Assembly (NCBI GenBank): GCA_944321005.1
Contig: CALUJT010000127.1
Coordinates: 1-6,689 of the forward strand
Direction of reading: 5' to 3'
From: an uncultured Atopobiaceae bacterium
Lineage (GTDB): Bacteria > Actinomycetota > Coriobacteriia > Coriobacteriales > Atopobiaceae
DNA: 6,689 nt
Below, piece after piece: positions 1 to 5,431 of this stretch. Every line of letters begins with the position of its first letter. Position 1 is the stretch's first letter. Under the pieces are notes generated by a model. It was not told the origin of the DNA, ran no database searches, and saw only the letters and a program-made list of their open reading frames with translations. A program made the position numbers and the translations under genes.

Positions 1-120
1 TCCTGGCAGAACCATCGTATCGGAGGGCCCGGACACTTAGCGAAGGCCGGTCATCTCCAAAGTGGTTTAAAAGCGTTCTCGGCGAAAACGTCCGGCGAGA
101 AGAACAGCGCACCCCGACCC

Positions 121-153
121 AAACGGCCGACAAGCAGCACGCGCCTCCCGGAG
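121..153. repeat. Copy 1 of a short dispersed motif
   Basis: Shares the exact 15-mer CAAGCAGCACGCGCC (131-145) with 2300-2314. The match extends on both sides (AAACGG before, GGAG after) with a 4-bp gap and three mismatches. This copy abuts the left arm of the palindromic element at 151-292. Confidence 0.4.
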
Positions 154-292
154 GGTATGCGCACCGCCCCGGCAGGGTATGTGCACCACGGCCCGAGGTC
201 CTTCTCGCCAATCCGCAAGTCAGCGCGCCAGCGAGAAGAGCCCTCGCGCCGGAAAACTGCGCATACCCTCACGAGGGACTGCGCATACCCTC
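151..292. repeat. Symmetric palindromic element with four 13-bp units
   Basis: The unit GAGGGTATGCGCA occurs exactly at 151-163. A variant, CAGGGTATGTGCA, lies at 173-185. The exact reverse complement TGCGCATACCCTC occurs at 258-270 and 280-292. The spacing within each pair is 22 bp, and both nested pairs are centred on the same point (221.5). Inside them the arms continue as an imperfect inverted repeat: GGCCCGAGG (190-198) against CCTCGCGCC (242-250), and CTTCTCGC (201-208) against GCGAGAAG (231-238), leaving a 22-nt centre. The arms total roughly 58 nt each. It could be a MITE or REP-like extragenic palindrome, an iteron-like or operator array, or a transcribed long hairpin; no target-site duplication is obvious. 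The repeats are seen directly; the role is unknown. Confidence 0.7.
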
Positions 293-408
293 GCAGGACC
301 GCCCGCCAAAAGAGAATCCAGGCACTCGAGGCTGTCACTTCTCAGCAACGTCCCGGTGGTCGGAGAGCATTCTGCAGCCTGTTCGGTTCTGCAGGCGCTC
401 GCTCGCCG

Positions 409-714
409 TCAGCACGGGTACATCACCACGCCATCACGCAGAATGGACTCCAAGAAGGGCCCGCTCTCAACCTCACCCGACTCGAAGGCGTCCACCGATT
501 TGCCCGTCAGCTCGGCAAGGCGCTCGCCAAACGAGAGCACGTCGAGGGTCTTGCTCCCCTCCCCATAGGTAACCAGGAGGTCGATATCCGAAGCAGGGGA
601 CGCCTCCCCGCGGGCGTAAGAGCCAAAGAGGCGGACCGAACGGAAGGAATAGCGCGGCAAAAGACCGCCGATCATCTCCCGAAGCTCACTAATGGAAAAG
701 ACCCTGTCAGACAT
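409..714 (-). CDS. MNT-type nucleotidyltransferase, probable MntA-like antitoxin without its HEPN partner
   Basis: A 101-residue minimal nucleotidyltransferase. The signature GSYARGEASPASDIDLL fits GSX10DXD exactly: Gly31-Ser32 and the metal-binding Asp43 and Asp45. Asp75, in the segment SVDAF, is a good candidate for the third carboxylate. The length is normal for the family. The ATG at 714 is chosen because GGAGGG lies 4-5 nt upstream; a GTG at 738 would add eight residues but has no ribosome binding site. In HEPN-MNT toxin-antitoxin pairs such a protein neutralises the HEPN RNase by AMPylating a tyrosine. Here neither side encodes a HEPN (DUF86) protein: downstream is the palindromic repeat, and upstream lie a terminator and a secreted-protein gene. 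The catalytic motif is intact, so the protein may act on a partner elsewhere or be a survivor of a decayed module. The fold is secure; the antitoxin role is inference. Confidence 0.88.
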   Translation of the reverse strand: MSDRVFSISELREMIGGLLPRYSFRSVRLFGSYARGEASPASDIDLLVTYGEGSKTLDVLSFGERLAELTGKSVDAFESGEVESGPFLESILRDGVVMYPC

Positions 715-745
715 GACGCCCTCCAGTGTGTTGGCCACTGTCTCA

Positions 746-754
746 AGTCTAGCA
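746..754 (-). promoter_or_regulatory. Possible extended -10 element for the nucleotidyltransferase gene
   Basis: On the minus strand TGCTAGACT gives a TG-extended -10 (TAGACT). The transcript would start near 740 and have a leader of about 26 nt before the ATG at 714. No good -35 hexamer is visible at 16-18 bp, so this is tentative. Confidence 0.3.
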
Positions 755-812
755 GAGCGATGGCTATCTCACTCACGGGCGGCGCACCCGCGGCAAGCCC
801 CGCCCCAATCCT

Positions 813-854
813 GTGAAAAGGGACCCGTCGAGCAACCTCGACGGGCCCCTTCAC
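813..854 (-). terminator. Rho-independent terminator of the secreted-protein gene
   Basis: The arms CCCGTCGAG (824-832) and CTCGACGGG (837-845) pair perfectly around a CAAC loop. The stem extends past one mismatch through GGG/CCC and AA/TT. Read leftward, the stem is followed by TTTT (819-816). It begins 18 nt after the stop codon of the gene at 872-2095 and separates it from the nucleotidyltransferase gene. Confidence 0.85.
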
Positions 855-871
855 AAACCAAAAGCCAAACG

Positions 872-2095
872 TCACTGAGCGCTTATGGCATACCAGCCGA
901 CGCCCTCGGCAATCCAGCCCGCACGAGTCAGCATGTCGTTCTCCGCGAGGCTCGTCGTGTAGTTGTGCGTCCCGGACGCGGCGTTGGGGTTGTACTGACG
1001 ATAGACGGGCACGCTACCGCCCGAGTACCACCCGATGCCCTCGTAGCGCCAGCCCGCCCAGATCAGCGCGTCTCGCTCCTCCTCGCTGCCCGTGTAGTGG
1101 TGGTCGCCGCCCGGGGCGTTGGGGTTGTAGAGACGGTAGATGGGGCTGCCGGAGGCGGGGGCCACCCAGCCGATGCCCTCGTAGCGCCAGCCCACCTGGG
1201 AGAGAACATCTCGCTCCGCAGCGGAAGCGGTGTAGAAGTGCTCGCCGGTGTTGGGGTTGTAGAGGCGATACATCGTCTGGGTCCGTGCGACCTCCGTGAT
1301 GCTCAGCGAGTAGTGCTGGCCGGTGGTGTTGTAGTTAGGGGTGACCTTCACGTAGTACGTTCCGGCGTCGAGGCTCATCACCCCGCTCGTGACGCCGGAG
1401 TCCCTCATGTCGTGATAGTCGTCCCAGAGGGCCTCGGAGTCCTTGACGCTGTGAGACCCAAAGAGGTAGAGCCAAGTGTCACCGCTGGTGTAGAGGGGAT
1501 GCGTGAAGCTCAGCTGGACATCGGTCGCCTTCGAGAGCGTGAACGTGTACCAGTCCCTGTCAAAGGGCTCGAAGAAGGCGCCGTTTATCGTCTCCCCAAC
1601 GGAGATGACGTCCGCAGTCGTCACGTCGTCGTTGTTCTCCGTCTCCCAGTCCGGAGTCGGAGTGAAGTCCAGGTCAAACCTCACCTCGAACTCGTTCGTG
1701 TAGTTCCCATCAATCTCGACGTAGTAGTCTCCCCGAGCGAGACCCGTAAGCACGCTGCTGTTCACTCCGTCGGAGGCATCGAAGCTGTCCGAGGAAATCT
1801 CCTCGCCCGCGGCCGTGAAGACGTCGAACCAGAAGTTCCCACTCTGCCCGGGAGCGTGCGTGAACGTAAACTGCACGGTTCCGTCACTCGGGAGCGTGAA
1901 CTCGCACCTCTCGATCCTGTTGTCATATTTTCCTGGCATGGTGAAGGTGTACGAGCCGCTGCCCGTAAAGTGGAAGATTCCGGTAATGGTTCCCGCGGCC
2001 CTCGCCGAGGGCGCAAAGACAAGGCAAAGCGCCAGGGTCAGGAGCAGCGAGAAGAACGCGGCGGAACCCGTTTGGCCATACCTCTTCGCACTCAT
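872..2095 (-). CDS. Secreted protein with PPC-like domains and three C-terminal DUF5648-type repeats
   Basis: A 407-residue protein. Residues 1-34 form a Sec signal peptide: basic start with KR, hydrophobic core SLLLTLALCLVF, and cleavage likely after SARA or SARAA. Residues about 36-145 and 150-270 are two beta-rich domains resembling bacterial pre-peptidase C-terminal (PPC) domains, with phrases such as GDYYVEIDGNYT, DRDWYTFTLSKATDVQLSF and AGTYYVKVTPNY. Residues 275-407 are three tandem repeats of 44-45 residues with the DUF5648-type pattern YRLYNPN...H.YT.S..E...L...GW..EGIGW. The ATG at 2095 has AGGAG 6 nt upstream. No protease or other catalytic domain, LPXTG motif or membrane anchor is visible, so the protein is either released or held non-covalently at the wall. 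DUF5648 repeats commonly occur on secreted hydrolases and lectin-like proteins; here they stand without an enzyme, suggesting a binding or adhesion role. Transcription ends at the hairpin 813-854. No convincing promoter was found in 2096-2240. Confidence 0.85.
   Translation of the reverse strand: MSAKRYGQTGSAAFFSLLLTLALCLVFAPSARAAGTITGIFHFTGSGSYTFTMPGKYDNRIERCEFTLPSDGTVQFTFTHAPGQSGNFWFDVFTAAGEEISSDSFDASDGVNSSVLTGLARGDYYVEIDGNYTNEFEVRFDLDFTPTPDWETENNDDVTTADVISVGETINGAFFEPFDRDWYTFTLSKATDVQLSFTHPLYTSGDTWLYLFGSHSVKDSEALWDDYHDMRDSGVTSGVMSLDAGTYYVKVTPNYNTTGQHYSLSITEVARTQTMYRLYNPNTGEHFYTASAAERDVLSQVGWRYEGIGWVAPASGSPIYRLYNPNAPGGDHHYTGSEEERDALIWAGWRYEGIGWYSGGSVPVYRQYNPNAASGTHNYTTSLAENDMLTRAGWIAEGVGWYAISAQ
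875..1273 (-). repeat. Three tandem ~133-bp coding repeats (DUF5648 type)
   Basis: Leftward, repeat 1 is 1273-1142, repeat 2 is 1141-1007 and repeat 3 is 1006-875, encoding residues 275-318, 319-363 and 364-407. Each starts with the plus-strand signature GTTGGGGTTGTA (encoding YNPN). Repeats 1 and 2 share GWRYEGIGW exactly. Repeat 3 has drifted (GWIAEGVGW, YRQYNPN). Such near-identical units are prone to copy-number change by recombination. Confidence 0.85.
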
Positions 2096-2293
2096 GCTTC
2101 TCTCCTTCCTTCACTGGACTTCAGCTTCTATGCAGGAAGCTCGGTGTAGAACGAGTACCTCACCGCCCGAGAGCCTCAGCGGCAAAATCGGCCACCAATC
2201 CGAATCTATCCGTTAGCGTAAGCACATAACGGCCTACGTCGATCGTCCGCATCAACATTTCCCGAGCTAGGGGCCTGTTGTTCGGCTCACGGC

Positions 2294-2322
2294 AAACGGC
2301 AAGCAGCACGCGCCCTCAGGAG
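2294..2322. repeat. Copy 2 of a short dispersed motif
   Basis: AAACGG followed by CAAGCAGCACGCGCC (2300-2314) and GGAG matches 121-153 apart from a 4-bp gap and three mismatches. It sits immediately upstream of the promoter of the glycosyltransferase fusion gene. It may be a remnant of the same intergenic repeat family. Confidence 0.4.
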
Positions 2323-2350
2323 CGGACCGTCCCCCGCGCCCACCTATAAT
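2323..2350 (+). promoter_or_regulatory. Sigma70-type promoter of the glycosyltransferase-pyruvyltransferase gene
   Basis: A perfect -10, TATAAT (2345-2350), is preceded at 16 bp by CGGACC (2323-2328), which keeps only the GAC core of TTGACA. Transcription would start near 2357, giving a leader of about 28 nt that includes the GGAG at 2375-2378. An ATG overlaps the -10 at 2349; it lies upstream of the predicted start site, so it cannot be the translation start. Confidence 0.7.
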
Positions 2351-2384
2351 GGTTCTGTCCCGCAACGGAAGAACGGAGCATCCC

Positions 2385-4805
2385 GTGAGCAGAACCGCGC
2401 GCGCCGGCAAGACCGAGCCCCTCGTCAGCGTCCTCATGGTCAACTGCAACCACGAGGACACCCTCGCGGAGGCGATGGCGAGCGTCCTCTCGCAGACGCA
2501 CCAGAACCTGCGCCTCATCATCGTGGACGACGGGTCCACGGACGGCTCCGTCGAGGTGGCCAAGGCATTCCTCGCGGACCCGCGCGTCGAGCTCCACGCC
2601 CTGCCGAAGAACGTGCACATCTGCGCCGCCACCAACATGGGCCTCGAGCTCGTGCGTGGCGAGTGGCTCGCCCGCATAGACTCCGACGACGTCTGGTACC
2701 CCAACCGCCTGGAGCGCCAGCTCGAGGTCCTGGCACAGCACCCCGACCAGGAGATCTGCTTTGCCTGGGCGGACTGGATAGACGAGAGCGGCAACGACAT
2801 CCGCGACCAGGTGTCCGCGCTCGCCCAGAGCTGCGACGCCGCCTTCGCCACGCAGCGCGAGTGGCTGCGCAAGTTCTACTACGAGGGCAACTGCCTTCTG
2901 CACTCGTCCGTTCTTATCCGCACGAGCCTCGTGCGCGAGGTGGGCGGCTTCGACCTCGCTTACCGTCAGCTCCACGACTTCGACTACTGGGTGCGCGTGG
3001 CCAAGACCCGCAACATCCTCGTGGTGCCCGAGCGCCTCATTGCCATGCGCCACTTCACCGAGGCCAAGAACGAAGGCCGCAACTCCAGCGACCAGAGCCT
3101 GGACAACGTGACCCGCACGTTCAACGAGTACGCGGACATCCGCGCCCACTTCTTCGAGGGCATGCCGGACAACGTGCTGGTGGACGCCTTTGGCGAGGAC
3201 TTCCGCCGCAAGGACTCCCGCACGCCCGAGGAGCTGGCCTGCGAGCGTGCGTTTCTCCTCTGCCGCCCGCAGGACGAGTGGGACGTCCCCGCGGCGCCCG
3301 CCGGCCTTCGCGCCCTGAGGGGGCTCCTCGCGCAGGAGGCCACGCGCAGGCTCCTGGAGGAGCGCTACGACTTCCCGGCCAAGAGCCTCTACGAGCTCAC
3401 CTCCTCCCATGTCTACAACGATCCGCTGCTCAGGGCCACCGCCGCCCTCGAGAAGGACGCGCTCTACAGCACGATCGACTCCCTCGAGCGCGAGATAGAC
3501 TCGCTCCGGGCGCACGTGCACGTCCTCGAGGCCGTCCTGGGGCAGAAGGACGCGGCTCTCGGCCAGAGGGACGCCGCGCTTGGCGAGAAGGACGCGCAGG
3601 TCCAGGAGCTGCTCGGGCGCATAGGGGACATGGAGGCGTCCTCGAGCTGGCGCGTGACGGGACCCCTGCGCTCCCTTGGCCGGGCCCTCCACGGACAGGG
3701 CGGGGCAGCCGAGGGCGCGAATGCCGAGAAGAACGGCGGCCTCGCGGCCCCCTCCCCCGCCGGCGCGGGGAAAACCGTCTACGTGCACGCGTTTCTCGCC
3801 GCCAACCTGGGCGACGACCTCTTCGTGCGCATGCTCTGCGCGCGCTACCCGGACGTGCGCTTCCTCACGTGCGCGCCGCAGGACTACGTGGCGCGCTTCG
3901 CGGACGTGACCAACCTCGAGGTGCGCCCCGTGAGCGAGTTCTCCGAGCTCGTGCGTGGCGCGGACGCCGTGGCGCACATCGGCGGCTGCTGCTTCGTCCA
4001 GCACGCCGACGACTTCTCCGACTTTCTCGCCGCGGACACGTTCCTCGCGGAGAACGCCCGGAAGCTCGTCTTCCTGGGCGGGAACTTCGGAACGTACCGG
4101 GACCCCGCCTACCTCGAGGCGTACCGGGAGCTCTTCCGCCGCTACTACGGCCTCACCTTCCGCGACCGCTACTCGGCCGAGCTCTTTGCGGGCTACCCCA
4201 ACGTCGCCTACGCCCCGGACATCGTCTTCGGCTACCCCGTACGTGCCTCCGAGAAGCTCCCGCGCGCCGTGGTGGCCCCCATCTCCTTTGCGGGCCGCAC
4301 TGGCAACAACGGCATAGAGCAGTACGGCGCCGCCTACCACGACCTCATGGTGCGCATGGTTAGCTCGCTCGTGGGGCGCGGACACGAGGTGGTGCTGGCG
4401 TCCTTCTGCCAGGGTCAGGGAGACGAGGACGAGATCGCCCGCATCCTGGGCGGCCTTGCGCCCGGCATGCGCGGCGCGGTGCGCACTGCGTTCTATCACG
4501 CTTCCCCCGAGGAGGTGGTCCCCAAGTTCGAGGAGGCCGACTGTGTGGTGGCCACGCGCTTCCACGCGATGGTCCTCGGCTTTGCGCACGGGTGCCGCGT
4601 TCTGCCGGTCGTCTACGACCAGAAGACCCAGAAGGTGCTGGAGGACCTTGAGTACCCGCTCTCGTTGAAGCTGGAGGAGCTCGCCTCCGCCGACGCGGAC
4701 GAGCTCGTGGGACGCCTCCTCGCGACCGAGCCGCTCGACGCCGCGCCGCTCGCGAGGGCCTCGGAGGGCCACTTCCGCTTCCTCGACCAGCTGCTGAGAG
4801 GCTGA
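2385..4805 (+). CDS. GT2 glycosyltransferase fused through a coiled coil to a polysaccharide pyruvyltransferase
   Basis: An 806-residue protein from the GTG at 2385, which has GGAG 6 nt upstream. Residues about 12-240 are a GT-A fold family 2 glycosyltransferase: PLVSVLMVNCNHED, the nucleotide-binding VDDGSTDGS (Asp48-Asp49) and the metal-binding DSDD (99-102). Residues about 354-415 form a coiled coil with three heptads (386-406). It ends in SSSWRVTGPLRSLGR (~419 on), a phrase common after GT2 modules of wall-polysaccharide enzymes. Residues 463 to about 790 match the polysaccharide pyruvyltransferase family (CsaB/WcaK type): AANLGDDLFVRML, HIGGCCF, VFLGGNFGTYRDP and ATRFHAMVLGFAHG (Arg725-His727). 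That family transfers pyruvate from phosphoenolpyruvate as a ketal onto a sugar. No signal peptide or membrane span is seen, so it acts in the cytosol or at the membrane face. One chain could add a sugar and pyruvylate it, or pyruvylate a neighbouring sugar. The acceptor is unknown; a pyruvylated wall polymer anchoring SLH proteins is inferred from the SLH gene at the window edge. No clear terminator follows. Confidence 0.88.
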   Translation: MSRTARAGKTEPLVSVLMVNCNHEDTLAEAMASVLSQTHQNLRLIIVDDGSTDGSVEVAKAFLADPRVELHALPKNVHICAATNMGLELVRGEWLARIDSDDVWYPNRLERQLEVLAQHPDQEICFAWADWIDESGNDIRDQVSALAQSCDAAFATQREWLRKFYYEGNCLLHSSVLIRTSLVREVGGFDLAYRQLHDFDYWVRVAKTRNILVVPERLIAMRHFTEAKNEGRNSSDQSLDNVTRTFNEYADIRAHFFEGMPDNVLVDAFGEDFRRKDSRTPEELACERAFLLCRPQDEWDVPAAPAGLRALRGLLAQEATRRLLEERYDFPAKSLYELTSSHVYNDPLLRATAALEKDALYSTIDSLEREIDSLRAHVHVLEAVLGQKDAALGQRDAALGEKDAQVQELLGRIGDMEASSSWRVTGPLRSLGRALHGQGGAAEGANAEKNGGLAAPSPAGAGKTVYVHAFLAANLGDDLFVRMLCARYPDVRFLTCAPQDYVARFADVTNLEVRPVSEFSELVRGADAVAHIGGCCFVQHADDFSDFLAADTFLAENARKLVFLGGNFGTYRDPAYLEAYRELFRRYYGLTFRDRYSAELFAGYPNVAYAPDIVFGYPVRASEKLPRAVVAPISFAGRTGNNGIEQYGAAYHDLMVRMVSSLVGRGHEVVLASFCQGQGDEDEIARILGGLAPGMRGAVRTAFYHASPEEVVPKFEEADCVVATRFHAMVLGFAHGCRVLPVVYDQKTQKVLEDLEYPLSLKLEELASADADELVGRLLATEPLDAAPLARASEGHFRFLDQLLRG
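3540..3602 (+). repeat. Three in-frame 21-bp heptad repeats in the coiled-coil linker
   Basis: Three consecutive 21-bp units (3540-3560, 3561-3581, 3582-3602) encode GQKDAAL, GQRDAAL and GEKDAQV. They are the heptads of the coiled coil between the two catalytic domains. Their similarity suggests recent internal duplication and a linker whose length can vary between strains. Confidence 0.75.
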
Positions 4806-4852
4806 TAGCAGGGATAACAAAGGAATATGGCCCTTGGGACAACTAACTGAAG

Positions 4853-4867
4853 CAATGAGTTTCATTG
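4853..4867. promoter_or_regulatory. Upstream dyad in the regulator promoter, candidate operator O1
   Basis: CAATGA (4853-4858) and TCATTG (4862-4867) form a perfect 6-bp inverted repeat around GTT. It overlaps the expected -35 position. Like the downstream dyad it has the form ATG-N5-CAT, and the two centres (4860 and 4903) are 43 bp apart, about four helical turns. Binding by the adjacent regulator is inference. Confidence 0.5.
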
Positions 4868-4888
4868 AGCGTTAAAAAGTTCTATAAT
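4860..4888 (+). promoter_or_regulatory. Promoter of the Cro/C1-type regulator gene
   Basis: A perfect -10, TATAAT (4883-4888), lies in a markedly AT-rich stretch. The best -35 at 17 bp is TTTCAT (4860-4865), a weak match. A TTGAGC at 4865-4870 is closer to consensus but only 12 bp away. Transcription would start near 4895, inside the downstream dyad, which suggests the promoter depends on or is controlled by a bound protein. Confidence 0.65.
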
Positions 4889-4920
4889 CTCTATGAGATG
4901 TAAAACATCTCTAAGTAGAG
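4889..4920. promoter_or_regulatory. Downstream nested dyad at the transcription start, candidate operator O2
   Basis: GAGATGT (4895-4901) and ACATCTC (4905-4911) are perfect inverted repeats around AAA. CTCTA (4889-4893) and TAGAG (4916-4920) form an outer pair. The position, directly after the -10, is typical of an autorepressor site. As RNA it could also form a short leader hairpin 25-30 nt before the ribosome binding site, so DNA and RNA roles are both possible. Confidence 0.6.
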
Positions 4921-4944
4921 GCTTATTCTCGAAAGGACGCAGCC

Positions 4945-5202
4945 ATGCCCATCGTCATGAGACTCGACCGCGTGATGGCCGAACGTAAGATCAGCTCCAC
5001 CGAGCTCGCCAAGCGTCTCGGCACCTCCACCGTCAACCTCTCCAACATCAAGAACGGCCACATCCGCGGCATGAGGTTCTCCATGCTCGAGGCACTCTGC
5101 CAGGTGCTCAACTGCAAGCCCGGCGACATCATCGACTACGTGACCCCCGAGGAGGACGAGGCTGCCCGGCAGCTCGGGGAGATTCGCGAGCGCAACTACT
5201 AG
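4945..5202 (+). CDS. Small Cro/C1-type helix-turn-helix regulator
   Basis: An 85-residue DNA-binding protein made almost entirely of one Xre-family HTH domain (HTH_26-like). Residues about 5-65 hold the five-helix fold: RLDRVMAERKISSTELAKRL, then the recognition segment GTSTVNLSNIKNG, then FSMLEALCQVLNCKPGDIIDYV. The tail DEAARQLGEIRERNY is charged. The ATG at 4945 has GAAAGGA at 4931-4937, 7 nt upstream; Met5 is a less likely start. There is no effector or protease domain, so it resembles the simple regulators of mobile elements and toxin-antitoxin loci. Here, however, it is a single gene with its own promoter, two upstream dyads and a strong terminator. Autorepression through those dyads is likely but inferred. 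Its other targets are not apparent; read-through from the glycosyltransferase gene 139 bp upstream is possible. Confidence 0.9.
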   Translation: MPIVMRLDRVMAERKISSTELAKRLGTSTVNLSNIKNGHIRGMRFSMLEALCQVLNCKPGDIIDYVTPEEDEAARQLGEIRERNY

Positions 5203-5228
5203 TCCCACTCCCTCATGACGGACGCACA

Positions 5229-5269
5229 GCGCCCCCGGCAGCTCACGCCGAGCTGCCGGGGGCGCTTTT
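5229..5269 (+). terminator. Strong Rho-independent terminator of the regulator gene
   Basis: A perfect 16-bp stem, GCGCCCCCGGCAGCTC (5229-5244) with its complement at 5250-5265, closes a 5-nt loop and is followed by TTTT (5266-5269). No U-tract follows it in the leftward direction, so it serves only rightward transcription. Its downstream half is part of a direct repeat that recurs at 6123-6167. Confidence 0.92.
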
Positions 5270-5284
5270 GTGGGTCGTCACGGA
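5239..5284 (+). repeat. Left copy of a 46-bp imperfect direct repeat
   Basis: The segment starting CAGCTCACGCCGAGC and ending GTGGGTCGTCACGGA matches 6123-6167 at about 41 of 46 positions, with one gap. The last 15 bp are identical. It includes half of the regulator's terminator stem and runs to the point where the toxin remnant loses similarity. Confidence 0.75.
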
Positions 5285-5431
5285 GACCACGCAGAAACCC
5301 GGGCAACCACCGGACAATCTCGTCGACGCCGCCAACTTGGTAAGGATCACGTCTTGACAGACGCGGGCAGTTGCATTGAGGCGAGAGTAGCCCTCACGCT
5401 CGTAGAGCGCCCTCATTTCGTCGAGCCACAT
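5243..5431 (-). pseudogene. Remnant of an AbiEii-type nucleotidyltransferase toxin gene
   Basis: The ATG at 5431 overlaps the stop of the antitoxin gene as TGATG and has its own GGGGGAGG 7 nt upstream, the usual coupling for a second cistron. Codons 1 to about 40 read MWLDEMRALYEREGYSRLNA then TARVCQDVILTKLAAST. This resembles the N-terminal helix of AbiEii/AbiGii nucleotidyltransferases, where EGYS..NA.A.VCQD is characteristic. The family would continue with the KGG segment and the catalytic GS/D.D motifs. Here the reading frame instead runs through unrelated sequence into the regulator's terminator and stops at 5243 after 62 codons. All catalytic residues are absent, so no active toxin can be made. 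A functional short peptide cannot be excluded but is unlikely. Confidence 0.7.

Larger units (their letters stand above)
1..408. other. Intergenic stretch without a convincing gene
   Basis: Several frames stay open here because the DNA is GC-rich. None has a ribosome binding site at its start, a recognisable domain, or a believable composition: the predicted products are rich in Arg, Ser and Pro and overlap one another on both strands. The main content is the palindromic repeat at 151-292. No HEPN-type partner for the nucleotidyltransferase at 409-714 is encoded here, although this is the downstream side of that gene. A smaller imperfect inverted repeat (GTTCTCG near 75-81 against CGAGAAGAAC near 95-105) is also visible. 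A dispersed intergenic repeat could explain why frames remain open in both directions. Confidence 0.6.

Noticed and set aside
151..292. CRISPR array
   Set aside because: Only four 13-bp units in opposing orientations with 9-bp gaps; no uniform repeats and spacers, and no cas genes.
51..338. A leftward 95-codon frame after the nucleotidyltransferase, considered as a missing HEPN toxin
   Set aside because: There is no RX4-6H motif, no helical HEPN pattern and no ribosome binding site, and it lies across the palindromic repeat.
361..400. GCCTG/CAGGC pair after the nucleotidyltransferase stop as a terminator
   Set aside because: The stem is short, the loop is long and there is no U-tract.
1..816. 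A rightward frame open from the window edge to 816
   Set aside because: It runs antisense through the nucleotidyltransferase gene, is Arg/Ser/Pro-rich with no domain or ribosome binding site, and is explained by high GC.
692..2149. A 485-codon rightward frame opposite the secreted-protein gene
   Set aside because: It is antisense to a gene with signal peptide, repeats, ribosome binding site and terminator; its product is low-complexity Val/Arg/Gly.
2349..2384. ATG at 2349 as start of the glycosyltransferase fusion
   Set aside because: It overlaps the -10 box TATAAT, upstream of the expected transcript start; the GTG at 2385 has a proper GGAG.
4791..4815. CTGCT/AGCAG hairpin as terminator of the fusion gene
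   Set aside because: Only 5 bp with a long loop across the stop codon and no U-tract.
2316..4865. An 849-codon leftward frame opposite the glycosyltransferase fusion
   Set aside because: It mirrors codon third-position GC of the real gene, is His/Val/Glu-rich and has no recognisable domain.
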